From Mycolicibacterium sp. TUM20985 (GTDB lineage: Bacteria > Actinomycetota > Actinomycetes > Mycobacteriales > Mycobacteriaceae): 64,000 nt of DNA. The translations under genes and the position numbers were made by a program. Under the pieces are notes generated by a model. The model ran no database searches and was not told the origin of the DNA. It worked only from the letters and a program-made list of their open reading frames with translations. The stretch covers positions 1,984,001 to 2,048,000 of the forward strand of contig NZ_AP027291.1 of assembly GCF_030295745.1 (NCBI RefSeq), written 5' to 3'. Each line of letters opens with the position of its first letter. Position 1 is the stretch's first letter. Of this stretch, positions 7,843 to 16,914 are shown piece after piece.

Positions 7843-9099
7843 CTACTCGTGCGGGGCGTTTCCGGGCGCCAGGTTGGGGCGCCTCGCCCAGGCGGGCGCA
7901 CGCTCGGGAAGTGGCCCGATCGCCACGGCATACCCGGCCACCGTCCGCAGTAACGGCACCCGGTTGACGACGCGTACGCCGAGCGGCGGAGCGGCCGCGG
8001 CGCGACCGGACACCGCCGTGGCGATGACGCTGGTGTGGATCATCCTCTGCATCCCTTGGATGAGGGCGGTCGGAATCCAGCGCCTGGCCTGAATCTTGGC
8101 CAGGTCGCGGGTGGGTGCCCGGCCCGAGCGCAGTGGTCCCGCCAGGGTGCGCGCCGCCGCCACCGCGTCTGCCACCGCCAGGTTGATGCCGACCCCGCCG
8201 ACGGGTGACATCGCGTGTGCGGCGTCACCGATTAGCAGCAGGCCGTCGACATACCAGCGAGACAGCCGGTTGAGCTGGACGTCGAGCAGCTTGACGTCGT
8301 CGAACGAGGTCAGCCCGGCGACCCGGTCGGCCAGTCCGGGGACGAGCGAGGCGATGGCGCGCTGAAGTGACGCGATTCCCTCGGCGCGCAACTGCGCATC
8401 GGCGCCCTTGGGGATGATGTAGGCGCACTGGTAGTAGTCACCGCGATCGATGACGATCAAGGCGTGGCCCGTCGTCAACACCCCCTCCAGACCCGGCGGA
8501 TCGTCATCGGTGCGCGGTAGCCGGAACCACCAGACGTCCATCGGGGCGCCAAAGGTCCTGGGTTGCAACATCATCGCGTCGCGCAATACCGAGCCGCGGC
8601 CGTCACAGGCCACCGTCAGGGCGGCATGCATCTCGCCGATCGAGCCGTCCGAACCCCGATACCGGACCCCGACGACCCGGTCCCCAACGCGCAACGGCTC
8701 CAGCACCTCGGTGCTGCGCAGCAGCCGGAACGACGGCTCCTTCTCCGCCGCCGTCGCGAGCAACTCGAGGAAGTCCCATTGGGGGACCAGGGCGATGTGT
8801 TTGTGCGGACCGGGGATCCGTCGCAGGTCGATGTCCACGGCGAGCCCCTGCACCTGCATGCCGATGGTCTCGATGACGCGATGCGTCATCACCTCGAAGT
8901 CGTGGCCAAGGCCGAGGTCGTCGAGCAGTCGCAACGTGCTGGCGTGCACGGTGTCACCGCGGAAGTCGCGGAGGAAGTCGGCGTGCTTCTCCATCACGGT
9001 CACGTCGACCCCGCCGCGGGCGAGCAGCAGCCCGAGCATCATGCCGGCCGGTCCACCCCCCGCGATCAGGCATGTGGTGGAGGCGGCGGGCGTACTCAT
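7843..9099 (-). CDS. FAD-dependent aromatic-hydroxylase-type monooxygenase
   Basis: A 418-residue flavoprotein of the p-hydroxybenzoate hydroxylase fold. It has the N-terminal dinucleotide motif IAGGGPAGMMLGLLLARGGVDVTVMEK (GxGxxG, Glu at the end of strand 2), the middle CDGRGSVLRD (DG motif), and the third FAD motif LLIGDAAHAMSPVGGVGINLAVADA. Members hydroxylate small aromatics or quinone-like compounds with NAD(P)H and O2; the substrate is not deducible. The frame is open far upstream, but ATG 9099 begins exactly at the first beta strand, so I use it. It is the first gene of a possible two-gene unit with trehalase. Confidence 0.85.
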   Translation of the reverse strand: MSTPAASTTCLIAGGGPAGMMLGLLLARGGVDVTVMEKHADFLRDFRGDTVHASTLRLLDDLGLGHDFEVMTHRVIETIGMQVQGLAVDIDLRRIPGPHKHIALVPQWDFLELLATAAEKEPSFRLLRSTEVLEPLRVGDRVVGVRYRGSDGSIGEMHAALTVACDGRGSVLRDAMMLQPRTFGAPMDVWWFRLPRTDDDPPGLEGVLTTGHALIVIDRGDYYQCAYIIPKGADAQLRAEGIASLQRAIASLVPGLADRVAGLTSFDDVKLLDVQLNRLSRWYVDGLLLIGDAAHAMSPVGGVGINLAVADAVAAARTLAGPLRSGRAPTRDLAKIQARRWIPTALIQGMQRMIHTSVIATAVSGRAAAAPPLGVRVVNRVPLLRTVAGYAVAIGPLPERAPAWARRPNLAPGNAPHE

Positions 9100-9122
9100 G
9101 GGTTGATCGTAGGGTGGAGTGG

Positions 9123-9317
9123 GTGAGCGGCATCCTGAGTTGGTGGGACGGCGTCGAACTGTGGCTCTCAGGCCTAGGCTTCGTCGCCCAGACGGTCGTG
9201 GTGATGCCCGTCGTGCTGGTGTTGGCCTACGCCGTGGCCGTGGTGCTCGACGGCGCCCTCGGCAACGGGATCCGCCTGATCCAACGGGCCAGGCACACCG
9301 ACGAGGATCCGTCGTGA
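9123..9317 (+). CDS. Small membrane protein, Rv2401A-like
   Basis: From GTG 9123, 64 residues: a short tryptophan-rich amphipathic start (SWWDGVELWL), one long transmembrane helix (VAQTVVVMPVVLVLAYAVAVVL), then a basic tail (IRLIQRARHTDE). An in-frame GTG at 9114 is also possible. Position and layout recall the small conserved membrane protein Rv2401A that lies beside subI in M. tuberculosis. Function is unknown. It is divergent from the FAD monooxygenase, and its stop overlaps the next tiny ORF by 4 nt. Confidence 0.65.
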   Translation: MSGILSWWDGVELWLSGLGFVAQTVVVMPVVLVLAYAVAVVLDGALGNGIRLIQRARHTDEDPS

Positions 9318-9400
9318 CCGGCATGCCTCGCTCGCGCGTGACATTGGTGCTGGTCGCGCTGCTCGCACTGGTCGTCGTGATGTGGCTGTTCGCCCGATGA
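9314..9400 (+). CDS. 28-residue single-span membrane peptide
   Basis: GTG 9314 overlaps the TGA of the preceding gene (GTGA) and opens a 28-codon frame. After a short basic head (PRSR) almost all of it is a hydrophobic helix (VTLVLVALLALVVVMWLF) ending in Arg, consistent with a tiny inner-membrane peptide with a cytoplasmic N-terminus. The overlap and the strong hydrophobicity argue for a real, coupled gene; its length argues caution. An alternative start is ATG 9323. No homologue is recalled. Confidence 0.5.
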   Translation: MTGMPRSRVTLVLVALLALVVVMWLFAR

Positions 9401-9421
9401 CGCACCGATCGGCGGGTCTGT

Positions 9422-9527
9422 TAGGCTTCGGCCCGTGTACGCAGCCCCGGGCACTACGGAGAGCCATGTCCTGGCCCTCATTGCCGTGGGTAATTGCGCT
9501 GTCGCCGATGTGCACTGTTGTCGCTGA
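9422..9527 (+). promoter_or_regulatory. subI operon promoter and leaderless Cys-Cys leader ORF
   Basis: TAGGCT (9422-9427) is a good -10. Seven nt later GTG 9435 opens a 30-codon frame ending at TGA 9527, with ADVHCCR immediately before the stop (TGT TGT codons at 9516-9521) and a further Cys at 9495. A leaderless leader peptide with tandem Cys codons just before its stop is the known layout of cysteine-responsive attenuators in mycobacteria. The stop is 122 nt before the subI ATG, leaving room for alternative RNA folds. That this example is functional is inference. Confidence 0.6.
9435..9527 (+). CDS. Leader peptide with terminal Cys-Cys (30 aa), upstream of subI
   Basis: The frame begins at a GTG placed where a TAGGCT promoter would start transcription and ends in HCCR. 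It probably acts only as a cysteine sensor: slow decoding of the two TGT codons when Cys-tRNA is scarce would change folding of the following 120 nt and raise subI-cysTWA expression. An internal GTG at 9510 gives only MHCCR. The product itself need not be stable. Confidence 0.5.
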   Translation: MYAAPGTTESHVLALIAVGNCAVADVHCCR

Positions 9528-9649
9528 CCCCCATTCCGTTGCGCGGTGTGGTGTCGGTCGTGGCAAATTCCCTGCCTGAGCACTGATTCGTCCCCTTTCC
9601 GTCGTGACGGGCTCAAAACCCCTATGTCACTCCACGAAAGGCACCCCGC

Positions 9650-10690
9650 ATGTCCGTGCACAAACCAAAGTCGCGTCGGTCGCTGACCGCAGTCGGCGCC
9701 ATCGCCGTCACGGCCTCCCTGCTCGCCGCGTGCGGCGGAGGCTCGAGCGACGTGGCGGGTGGTGGTGATCAGCCAGAGGCCGACACCACGCTGACCCTCG
9801 TCGCCTACGCCGTGCCCGAACCAGGCTGGAGCAAGATCATCCCGGCGTTCGCCGCCACGCCGGAGGGCAAGGGCGTCGCCGTCACGGCGTCGTACGGCGC
9901 GTCCGGAGACCAGTCCCGCGGTGTCGTAGACGGCAAGCCCGCCGACGTCGTCAACTTCTCCGTGGAGCCCGACGTCACGCGTCTGGTCAAGGCCGACAAG
10001 GTGGCGAAGGACTGGAACACCGACGCCACCAAGGGCATCCCGTTCGGTTCCGTGGTGACCTTCCTCGTCCGCAAGGGCAACCCGAAGAACATCAGGGATT
10101 GGGACGACCTTCTGAAGCCGGGGGTCGAGGTCGTCACCCCCAGCCCCCTGAGCTCCGGCTCGGCCAAGTGGAACCTGCTGGCGCCGTACGCCGCGAAGAG
10201 CAACGGCGGCAAGGACTCTCAGGCTGGACTCGACTTCGTCAACACGCTGGTGAGCGAGCACGTCAGGGCCCGTCCCGGATCGGGGCGCGAGGCGACCGAC
10301 CTGTTCATCCAGGGCAGCGGTGACGTGTTGCTCGCCTACGAGAACGAGGCGATCAACACCGAGCGGCAAGGCAAGCCCGTCGAGCACGTCACCCCGCCGC
10401 AGACATTCAAGATCGAGAACCCCGTAGCAGTGGTGTCGTCGTCGCAACACCTGGAGCAGGCCACCGCACTGAAGAATTTCCTCTACACCCCGGAGGGCCA
10501 GAAGCTCTGGGCCGAGGCGGGCTTCCGACCGGTCGACCCGACGGTCGCCGCCGACTTCGCCGCCGACTTCCCGACCCCGGAGAAGCTCTGGACGATCGCC
10601 GATCTCGGCGGCTGGGGTGACATCGACCCCGCGCTGTTCGACAAGGAGAACGGCACCATCACAAAGATCTACAAGCAGGCCACTGGATGA
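9650..10690 (+). CDS. subI: Sulfate-binding lipoprotein of the CysTWA transporter
   Basis: A 346-residue periplasmic-type binding protein with a signal sequence and lipobox LLAAC (Cys about 27), so it is lipid-anchored outside the membrane. It then shows the sulfate/thiosulfate-binding fold: TLTLVAYAVPEPGWSKIIPAF, YGASGDQSR (oxyanion loop), VVNFSVEPDV, TPSPLSSGSAKWNLLAPY and YENEAI. It delivers sulfate to the CysT/CysW channel. It is the first gene of subI-cysT-cysW-cysA; its TGA overlaps the cysT ATG (ATGA). Expression is probably controlled by the Cys-Cys leader ORF upstream. ATG 9650 has GAAAGGCA before it. Confidence 0.93.
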   Translation: MSVHKPKSRRSLTAVGAIAVTASLLAACGGGSSDVAGGGDQPEADTTLTLVAYAVPEPGWSKIIPAFAATPEGKGVAVTASYGASGDQSRGVVDGKPADVVNFSVEPDVTRLVKADKVAKDWNTDATKGIPFGSVVTFLVRKGNPKNIRDWDDLLKPGVEVVTPSPLSSGSAKWNLLAPYAAKSNGGKDSQAGLDFVNTLVSEHVRARPGSGREATDLFIQGSGDVLLAYENEAINTERQGKPVEHVTPPQTFKIENPVAVVSSSQHLEQATALKNFLYTPEGQKLWAEAGFRPVDPTVAADFAADFPTPEKLWTIADLGGWGDIDPALFDKENGTITKIYKQATG

Positions 10691-11520
10691 CAGCAGTGCT
10701 CGACGCGCCAGGACGGAAACCGCGCAAGGTGCGCGGTACCACGTCGTTGCGGGTGGGCGCGGCCACGCTCTGGCTCAGCGTCATCGTGCTTCTGCCGCTG
10801 GCGGCGATCCTCTGGCAGGCGGTGGGCGGCGGCTGGACCGCGTTCTGGAACGCGGCGACCTCCAACGCCGCCGTGGAGTCATACAAGGTGACGCTGAGCG
10901 TGTCCGTCAGCGTGACGGTGGTGAATCTGGTGTTCGGTCTGCTGGTCGCCTTCGTGTTGACCCGCGACGACTTCCCCGGCAAGCGGCTGGTGGATGCCGT
11001 AATCGACCTGCCGTTCGCCCTTCCCACGATCGTCGCGAGCCTGGTGATGCTCGCCCTGTACGGGCCGAATAGCCCTGTTGGACTTCACCTTCAACAAACT
11101 CGGTGGGGTATCGGCATTGCGCTGCTGTTCGTCACGCTGCCGTTCGTCGTGCGGTCGGTGCAGCCGGTCCTGCTGGAACTCGACCGGGAGGTGGAGGAGG
11201 CCGCTGCGTCGCTGGGCGCCAACAACTGGACCATCTTCACGCGGGTGATCCTGCCTGCGCTCTTGCCGGCTCTGCTGTCGGGTGCGGGACTGGCGTTCTC
11301 GCGGGCCATTGGCGAGTTCGGGTCCGTCGTGCTGATCGGTGGAGCGATTCCGGGGGAGACCGAGGTGTCCTCCCAGTGGATTCGCACCCTGATCGAGAAC
11401 GACGACCGGACGGGCGCCGCGGCGATCTCGATCGTGCTGCTGGCGACGTCCTTCCTGGTGCTGTTCGTCCTGCGGGCGGTCGGCTCGCGGGCCGCGAAGC
11501 GGGAGGAGTTGGCCCAATGA
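10687..11520 (+). CDS. cysT: Sulfate ABC transporter permease CysT
   Basis: A 277-residue permease with about six transmembrane helices, starting after a basic cytoplasmic head. The ABC-permease EAA loop is visible as EEAAASLGANNWTIFTRVILP (about residues 165-190), which contacts CysA. Overlaps of 4 nt with subI and with cysW (ATGA in both cases) show a translationally coupled operon. With CysW it forms the channel through which sulfate enters the cytoplasm. Confidence 0.93.
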   Translation: MTAVLDAPGRKPRKVRGTTSLRVGAATLWLSVIVLLPLAAILWQAVGGGWTAFWNAATSNAAVESYKVTLSVSVSVTVVNLVFGLLVAFVLTRDDFPGKRLVDAVIDLPFALPTIVASLVMLALYGPNSPVGLHLQQTRWGIGIALLFVTLPFVVRSVQPVLLELDREVEEAAASLGANNWTIFTRVILPALLPALLSGAGLAFSRAIGEFGSVVLIGGAIPGETEVSSQWIRTLIENDDRTGAAAISIVLLATSFLVLFVLRAVGSRAAKREELAQ

Positions 11521-12329
11521 TCCTGTCGCGGACGGCGCGTCTACTCCTGCGCTACGTCGCCCTGCTCTACATCGCGGTCCTGGTCATCGTGCCCGTGGGG
11601 CTGATCCTGTGGCGCACCTTCACCCCGGGCATCGCGACGTTCTTCGCATCGATATCCACGCCCGCCGCGATCTCGGCGCTGCAGTTGTCGCTCCTGGTGG
11701 TGGCGATCGTGGTGCCGCTCAACGTGCTCTTCGGCGTACCGACCGCACTAGTTCTGGCGCGCAACAGGTTTCGCGGCAAGAGTTTCCTGCAAGCAGTCAT
11801 CGACCTCCCCTTCGCCGTATCGCCGGTGGTCGTGGGCGTCGCCCTGATCCTGCTGTGGGGTACGGCGGGCGCGTTCGGCTTCGTCGAGAACGACCTGGGC
11901 TTCAAGATCATCTTCGGGCTGCCGGGAATCGTGCTGGCCAGCATCTTCGTCACCCTGCCGTTCGTCATCCGCGAGGTCGAACCCCTGCTGCACGAACTCG
12001 GCACCGATCAGGAGGAGGCCGCCTCGACCCTGGGTTCGCAGTGGTGGCAGACGTTCTGGCGGATCACACTGCCGTCCATCAGGTGGGGCCTCACGTACGG
12101 GATCGTGCTGACCATCGCGCGAACACTGGGTGAGTACGGTGCGGTCATCATGGTGTCGTCGAACCTCCCCGGCACCTCGCAGACCCTGACGCTTCTCGTC
12201 TCCGACCGCTACAGCCGCGGTCAGGAGTACGGCGCCTATGCCGTTTCGACCTTGCTCATGACCGTCGCGGTCCTGGTGCTGGTCGTCCAAGTGATCCTCG
12301 ACGCCCGGCGTGCCCGGGCGGCAAGATAG
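11517..12329 (+). CDS. cysW: Sulfate ABC transporter permease CysW
   Basis: A 270-residue partner permease with about six transmembrane spans and its own EAA loop, [23 protein letters not shown]. It starts at ATG 11517 inside the cysT stop. The frame is open further upstream within cysT, but that part has the wrong composition. CysT and CysW form the transmembrane heterodimer of the sulfate importer. The cysA start is 25 nt downstream. Confidence 0.93.
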   Translation: MILSRTARLLLRYVALLYIAVLVIVPVGLILWRTFTPGIATFFASISTPAAISALQLSLLVVAIVVPLNVLFGVPTALVLARNRFRGKSFLQAVIDLPFAVSPVVVGVALILLWGTAGAFGFVENDLGFKIIFGLPGIVLASIFVTLPFVIREVEPLLHELGTDQEEAASTLGSQWWQTFWRITLPSIRWGLTYGIVLTIARTLGEYGAVIMVSSNLPGTSQTLTLLVSDRYSRGQEYGAYAVSTLLMTVAVLVLVVQVILDARRARAAR

Positions 12330-12354
12330 AGCTCGACGAACAAGGACCCATGAC

Positions 12355-13449
12355 ATGACTTCCGATGAGCGCTTGCGCGAAGAGCGACCAACCACCAATG
12401 CGATCACGGTGCGCGGCGCCAACAAGCGCTACGGGGACTTCGCCGCTCTCGATGACGTCGACTTCGACGTCCCGGAGGGCTCGCTGACCGCTCTGCTGGG
12501 CCCCAGCGGCTCCGGCAAGTCGACGTTGCTGCGCGCCATCGCCGGGCTCGACCTGCCGGATACGGGAACGATCACGATCAAGGGGCAGGACGTCACGGCC
12601 GTCCCGCCGCAGCGGCGGGGCATCGGCTTCGTCTTCCAGCACTATGCCGCGTTCAAGCACCTGACCGTGCGGGACAACGTGGCGTTCGGACCGAAGATCC
12701 GCAAGATGCCCAAGGCGGAGATCAAGGACAAGGTCGACAACCTGCTCGAGATCGTCGGGCTTGCCGGCTTCCAGACGCGCTATCCCAGCCAGCTCTCCGG
12801 TGGTCAGCGGCAGCGCATGGCACTTGCGCGGGCGCTGGCGGTCGACCCGCAGGTACTCCTGCTCGACGAGCCCTTCGGCGCGCTCGACGCCAAGGTGCGC
12901 GAGGACTTGCGGGCGTGGTTGCGCCGGCTGCACGACGAGGTCCACGTGACCACCGTGCTGGTGACGCACGATCAGGCCGAGGCGCTGGACGTGGCCGATC
13001 GCATCGCGGTCCTCAACAAGGGCCGGATCGAGCAGGTCGGCTCGCCCACCGAGGTGTACGACAACCCGGCCAACGGGTTCGTCATGTCCTTCCTCGGCGC
13101 GGTCTCCTCGCTGAACGGGACCCTGGTGCGGCCCCACGACATCCGGGTGGGCCGCAGTCCCGACATGGCGATCGCCCAAGCCGACGGGAGCGTGTCGTCC
13201 ACGGGTGTCATCCGCGCCACCATCGACCGGATTGCAATGCTGGGCTTCGAGGTTCGCGTGGAACTCACGGCCGCAACCGACAACGCGCCGTTCACCGCGC
13301 AGATCACCCGGGGCGACGCGGAGGCGCTCGCCCTGAAGGAGGGTGACACGGTGTACGTCCGTGCCACCCGGGTGCCGTCGATTCCCGGTGGCACCGAGTT
13401 GCCTGCCACCGCAAGCGGACTCAGCGCGGCGGGTCTCCCCGCCAGGTGA
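12355..13449 (+). CDS. cysA: Sulfate ABC transporter ATPase CysA
   Basis: A 364-residue ATPase that energises sulfate import. Walker A is GPSGSGKS (residues 49-56), the Q-loop is FVFQHYAAF, the signature is LSGGQRQR, Walker B is [12 protein letters not shown] and the H-loop is VLVTHD. After about residue 255 a TOBE-like C-terminal domain ([13 protein letters not shown]) may regulate activity. ATG 12355 is preceded by AAGGA; an ATG at 12350 is in another frame. The last 29 bp overlap the 3' end of the convergent zinc-ribbon gene, so there is no room for a conventional terminator between them. Confidence 0.94.
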   Translation: MTSDERLREERPTTNAITVRGANKRYGDFAALDDVDFDVPEGSLTALLGPSGSGKSTLLRAIAGLDLPDTGTITIKGQDVTAVPPQRRGIGFVFQHYAAFKHLTVRDNVAFGPKIRKMPKAEIKDKVDNLLEIVGLAGFQTRYPSQLSGGQRQRMALARALAVDPQVLLLDEPFGALDAKVREDLRAWLRRLHDEVHVTTVLVTHDQAEALDVADRIAVLNKGRIEQVGSPTEVYDNPANGFVMSFLGAVSSLNGTLVRPHDIRVGRSPDMAIAQADGSVSSTGVIRATIDRIAMLGFEVRVELTAATDNAPFTAQITRGDAEALALKEGDTVYVRATRVPSIPGGTELPATASGLSAAGLPAR

Positions 13450-15202
13450 AGCTGTTGACGTACTTCGCCATGTCCAGGGCGAGGAAGAAGTTCGCCCCCG
13501 ACGGGTGACCGGAGCCAAACTCGGGGCTGAATTCGCGGTAGGGGCCGGCCGCGGCGGCGATCAGCGCGTAGTCGTTCTTCACCGCCACCATGATCAGCAC
13601 CCGGTTGCGGCCGTCGTCGCCGATGGCATCGGCCGGGTAGTCGTCGGCGACCTCGCCGTACCCGAGTTGATAGCCCACGAAGGCGTTCGGAATCTCGTAG
13701 TCGAACGTCGCGTCCGGATAGTGGTCCTGCAGGAGGTCGTCGGCGATCTGCTTCGGGGTCTGACCGTTCGCAGGCTGGCCGAACAGCCGTAGCGTCCCGC
13801 CATCCCCGGCCTGAAGATCGAGCACCACGCCGTTCGGCTCGAACGTTGCGTCGTAGGCCGTCTCCGGGCCGGGATAGGACACCGAGAACTCGCCGCCGTC
13901 CGGCGTGAAGCGGGGATTGGTCGCGACGGGTTTGCTGATGGGCGGCTGGCCGCAGTCGGGCGGACAGACGACCAGCGCCGGGGGCGGAGTGAGCCACGTC
14001 GACACGGCGACCGAGGCGGCGATCACCACGGCCGCACCGGCCCCAACGATGACGGTCAACCCGGAGAGGGAAGGGGTGCGCCTGGCAGTGGCACCGGCCG
14101 CACGGCCGCAGCCGGGGCAGAACGGGAGATTCGAGTTCGCAAGGCCACACTCTGGACACGCGGTCCGGTGAACGACGACCTCTGGCGCCTCGTGGAGCAG
14201 CGTGGCGTGCACGACGACACGCGCGACGTAGAGCGCCACGACGGCGAGAACGGCGTACACCACCATCTCGACCTCATTGGGCGGGGTGAAGAAGTCGAGC
14301 AGTCCGAGCCCGAGATAGACGACGATGCCGAACGCGATCGCGGGGGCAGGTGAGGTCAACCTGGACCACGGCGGCCGGTCGGGGGAATCAGCCCGCGGGA
14401 CGAACCAAAGGGTGGCGCCGATCGCACCGGCCACTGCGGCCGCCGTCAGGGGAATCGCCAGGCCTTCGATGAGGCCCGCGACCACGAGATAGCCCGGCGA
14501 GCGGCCGTTGTCGTCGATCGGGCCCTCGGCGAGTTGGGGCGCCAGCCGGGTGAGGCTACCCGCGCTCACGAAGCAGAGCGCACCGAAGGATCCAATGGTG
14601 TAGCCGCTCAACGACCTTCGAACACCCGAGCGCCACACCCGCACCACGATCATGGGTGCCAACAGCAGGATCACGAATCCCAGCGGGATGGCGAGGCAGG
14701 TGACGAGCAGTCTCAGCGTCGTCACCGGCAGACCCAGGGCATCGTCCTCGGTGCCCGCGGCGAAGGCATCCGTCGCGAGCCCCCATCCGACTCCGAAGGC
14801 GATGCCCAACATGGCGGTGACGATGATGGTGCCGACCGACAGTTCGGCGAGTGCGCCGGTCTCGCGAAGGTACGCCAGGAACAGCAGCGGAACTCCGAAG
14901 GCGGCCACCCCGATCAGTGCCGCTTGCCAGGTCAGCATGGCCGAGCCCACGATCAGGGCGATGACGACGACGAGTGCGACGCCGAACGCCGTCCGGGACC
15001 GCCGCGGCAGGGCAGGGAAGATCGTGCTCGTCACCCGGGGGCTCAGCACGCGTTCGCGCGGTGCCGCCGCAAACGCCGACAGGCGAATCCACGGCGGTCC
15101 GTCACCATGTCGAGGGGAGGCCGTGGCGCCGCAGTCGCCGCAGAACTCACCGGACGGGACGGCGTCGTCGCAGATGCGGCAGGTCATCGTCTCGGCCGTC
15201 AC
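13421..15202 (-). CDS. Polytopic membrane protein with two zinc ribbons
   Basis: A 593-residue protein of unknown function. The N-terminal zinc ribbon has CRIC (Cys 8, 11) and CGDC (Cys 21, 24). About eight hydrophobic segments follow between residues 65 and 330. A second zinc ribbon (CPECG and CPGCG) sits around residues 350-370, then another membrane helix ([23 protein letters not shown]) and a roughly 180-residue extracytoplasmic C-terminal domain (from [15 protein letters not shown] to [10 protein letters not shown]). GTG 15202 overlaps the stop of the S53 protease gene (GTGA), so the two are coupled. One idea is that the protease or its products are sensed or delivered by the external domain; this is speculation. 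The 3' end overlaps cysA. Confidence 0.75.
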   Translation of the reverse strand: MTAETMTCRICDDAVPSGEFCGDCGATASPRHGDGPPWIRLSAFAAAPRERVLSPRVTSTIFPALPRRSRTAFGVALVVVIALIVGSAMLTWQAALIGVAAFGVPLLFLAYLRETGALAELSVGTIIVTAMLGIAFGVGWGLATDAFAAGTEDDALGLPVTTLRLLVTCLAIPLGFVILLLAPMIVVRVWRSGVRRSLSGYTIGSFGALCFVSAGSLTRLAPQLAEGPIDDNGRSPGYLVVAGLIEGLAIPLTAAAVAGAIGATLWFVPRADSPDRPPWSRLTSPAPAIAFGIVVYLGLGLLDFFTPPNEVEMVVYAVLAVVALYVARVVVHATLLHEAPEVVVHRTACPECGLANSNLPFCPGCGRAAGATARRTPSLSGLTVIVGAGAAVVIAASVAVSTWLTPPPALVVCPPDCGQPPISKPVATNPRFTPDGGEFSVSYPGPETAYDATFEPNGVVLDLQAGDGGTLRLFGQPANGQTPKQIADDLLQDHYPDATFDYEIPNAFVGYQLGYGEVADDYPADAIGDDGRNRVLIMVAVKNDYALIAAAAGPYREFSPEFGSGHPSGANFFLALDMAKYVNSFTWRGDPPR

Positions 15203-16836
15203 CGAGGAGCCGTGCCCTTCTGAATGTCGAGCAGGTCGCTGGCGAGCGGCGCCACGTTGGGGCTCCCGAGTCCGGTCACCAGGTCGTAGCCGGGGATTGC
15301 GACGTCGACCGCGTTGCCGCCGAGGGTGACGTCGCGGAACCCGGGCGACTTCGCACCTCTGGCCACCCGGTACAGCAGCGGGTTGATGTCACCGAGCAGC
15401 CGTCCGCCGTTGGCCAGCAGGTACTGGTTCATCAGAGCCGTCATGCCGACCCAGATCGGCGCCGCCTGGGACGTGCCCGCGCCCACCAGGTCCTGTTGAT
15501 CGAATCGAATCTTGACGCCGGTGAACGGATCGGCGACGGCGGAGACGTCGGGTGTCAGCCGGCGCTGCCGCTTGCCGTCGTCGCGGTCGATCACCATGCT
15601 GCGCTGCCAGGACGGTCGCGGAAAGAGCTTCGACACGCCACCGCTGGTGCCCTGGGACAGCGGCGAATCGATCCAGGCCTGTTCGGCCAACCACTGGCCG
15701 TTCTCGTCGGTCGACAGCGTGGTACCGCCGACCGACGTCATGCCCGGCAGCGACGCGACGGCGTCCAGTCCGATGTCGTCCGGGCCCGGCGGCGCCGACC
15801 AGCCATCGCCACCCTTGCATTCGAGTCCGCCCGTGTCGCCGCTGGCATCGAAGGCGGCCGTCCCGTTGCGGTGGGCACGTTCCAGCGCCGACTGCACGGG
15901 CTTGAGGTCCGTCGCGGTGATCAGCGCGTCACAACCCCATCCGATCGACAGGCTCCACACCGCGCCGGGGAACTCCTCGTTCGTCTGGTCGAACATCTCG
16001 GCGATCCGCTCATAGGTGCGGCCGCCCTCGAGGGTGGGGCGCGCGTTGACGACGACCATCCGGGCTTCGGGTGCAATCGCATGTGCGACTTCGAGATCCA
16101 TCACGGTTTCGGCGCGCGACTCGCTGGGTTGGCCACCGACGAGGATCGGCTTGAGCGGTGGCAGCCCGGACATTGCGGCGAAGTCGTCGAGGTCGCCCTG
16201 GTCGAAACCGCTGAACGCGAAGAAGACGATGGTTTGGCCCTTGCCCCTAATGCCTTGGGCGACAAGCGGAGTCGCGTTGTAGGCGGTGAGCAGGCCGGTG
16301 GGCGTCAGCCCTTCGCGCGAGACGTCGAGAGGAAGGAAGTCCGGCCGGGCCTCGCGGTGCGGCGTGTAGCCAAGGATGCGTCCGAGATCGCTCACGCCTG
16401 CGCGGACCGCCGCGGGTACCTGAGGCTGCTCGGCGGAGGCGTAGAAGACCTGGCCCTGCATCCCGCGATAGTCGTGCACGGGAACGTCGAATGCCTCGGC
16501 GACGTCGGGCGGTGCGCCTTCGACGATCGCCCACTCCTCGCCGGGCTGCCATCTCACGGCGAGGCTCTTGGTGGCTGCCCACTGCTGCAGCTGGACGGGA
16601 GGCGTCGAATCCCGAAGTCCGACAGTCAATTGCGCGTGCTCGAACCGGGACGGACCGAGGTCGGTAGAGCTGGCCAGGAGATTCGCGTACGGTCCGTCGA
16701 TGGTCACCGTGGGTGGCGACGGAAGCTCGGTGCGGTGGTCCCGCGCGACGAGTGAGGCGGCCGCCACCAACGACAGGGTCAGGCAGCAGCCGAGAAGGCG
16801 GGTCGAGGTACGCCTCGACGGTCTGGTGGTGGGCAT
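15199..16836 (-). CDS. Secreted S53-family (sedolisin) serine protease
   Basis: A 545-residue preproprotein with a twin-basic N-terminus and hydrophobic signal segment (LGCCLTLSLVAAASLVA), a pro-domain to about residue 165, then the sedolisin catalytic domain. Catalytic Glu and Asp are seen in ETVMDLEVAHAIAP (ExxxD), the oxyanion Asp in AFDASGDTGG, and the nucleophile Ser in GAGTSQAAPIW. The C-terminal GYDLVTGLGSPNVAPL with the preceding DVTLGGN is the Ca2+ site. S53 enzymes are acid-active endopeptidases; this one would be exported and self-activated. It is the first gene of a coupled pair with the zinc-ribbon membrane protein. A perfect 18-bp hairpin lies 14 nt upstream of the ATG. Confidence 0.88.
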   Translation of the reverse strand: MPTTRPSRRTSTRLLGCCLTLSLVAAASLVARDHRTELPSPPTVTIDGPYANLLASSTDLGPSRFEHAQLTVGLRDSTPPVQLQQWAATKSLAVRWQPGEEWAIVEGAPPDVAEAFDVPVHDYRGMQGQVFYASAEQPQVPAAVRAGVSDLGRILGYTPHREARPDFLPLDVSREGLTPTGLLTAYNATPLVAQGIRGKGQTIVFFAFSGFDQGDLDDFAAMSGLPPLKPILVGGQPSESRAETVMDLEVAHAIAPEARMVVVNARPTLEGGRTYERIAEMFDQTNEEFPGAVWSLSIGWGCDALITATDLKPVQSALERAHRNGTAAFDASGDTGGLECKGGDGWSAPPGPDDIGLDAVASLPGMTSVGGTTLSTDENGQWLAEQAWIDSPLSQGTSGGVSKLFPRPSWQRSMVIDRDDGKRQRRLTPDVSAVADPFTGVKIRFDQQDLVGAGTSQAAPIWVGMTALMNQYLLANGGRLLGDINPLLYRVARGAKSPGFRDVTLGGNAVDVAIPGYDLVTGLGSPNVAPLASDLLDIQKGTAPR

Positions 16837-16850
16837 GAATGCTTCCGAGT

Positions 16851-16890
16851 CAGTCGCGGGGGCGCCAATTCCTTGGCGCCCCCGCGACTG
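16851..16890. terminator. Perfect 18-bp stem-loop, probable terminator
   Basis: Arm 16851-16868 (CAGTCGCGGGGGCGCCAA), loop TTCC, and arm 16873-16890 pair without a mismatch. It lies between the stop of the small lipoprotein gene (16915) and the start of the S53 gene (16836), both on the minus strand, so it should terminate the former. No U-tract follows on either side, as is common for actinobacterial hairpin terminators. Confidence 0.65.
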
Positions 16891-16914
16891 AACGTCGTGT
16901 GTGAAGCTCCCGGC

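Noticed and set aside
14974..16755. 593-codon plus-strand frame opposite the S53 gene
   Set aside because: Shadow frame; the minus strand carries all sedolisin catalytic motifs.
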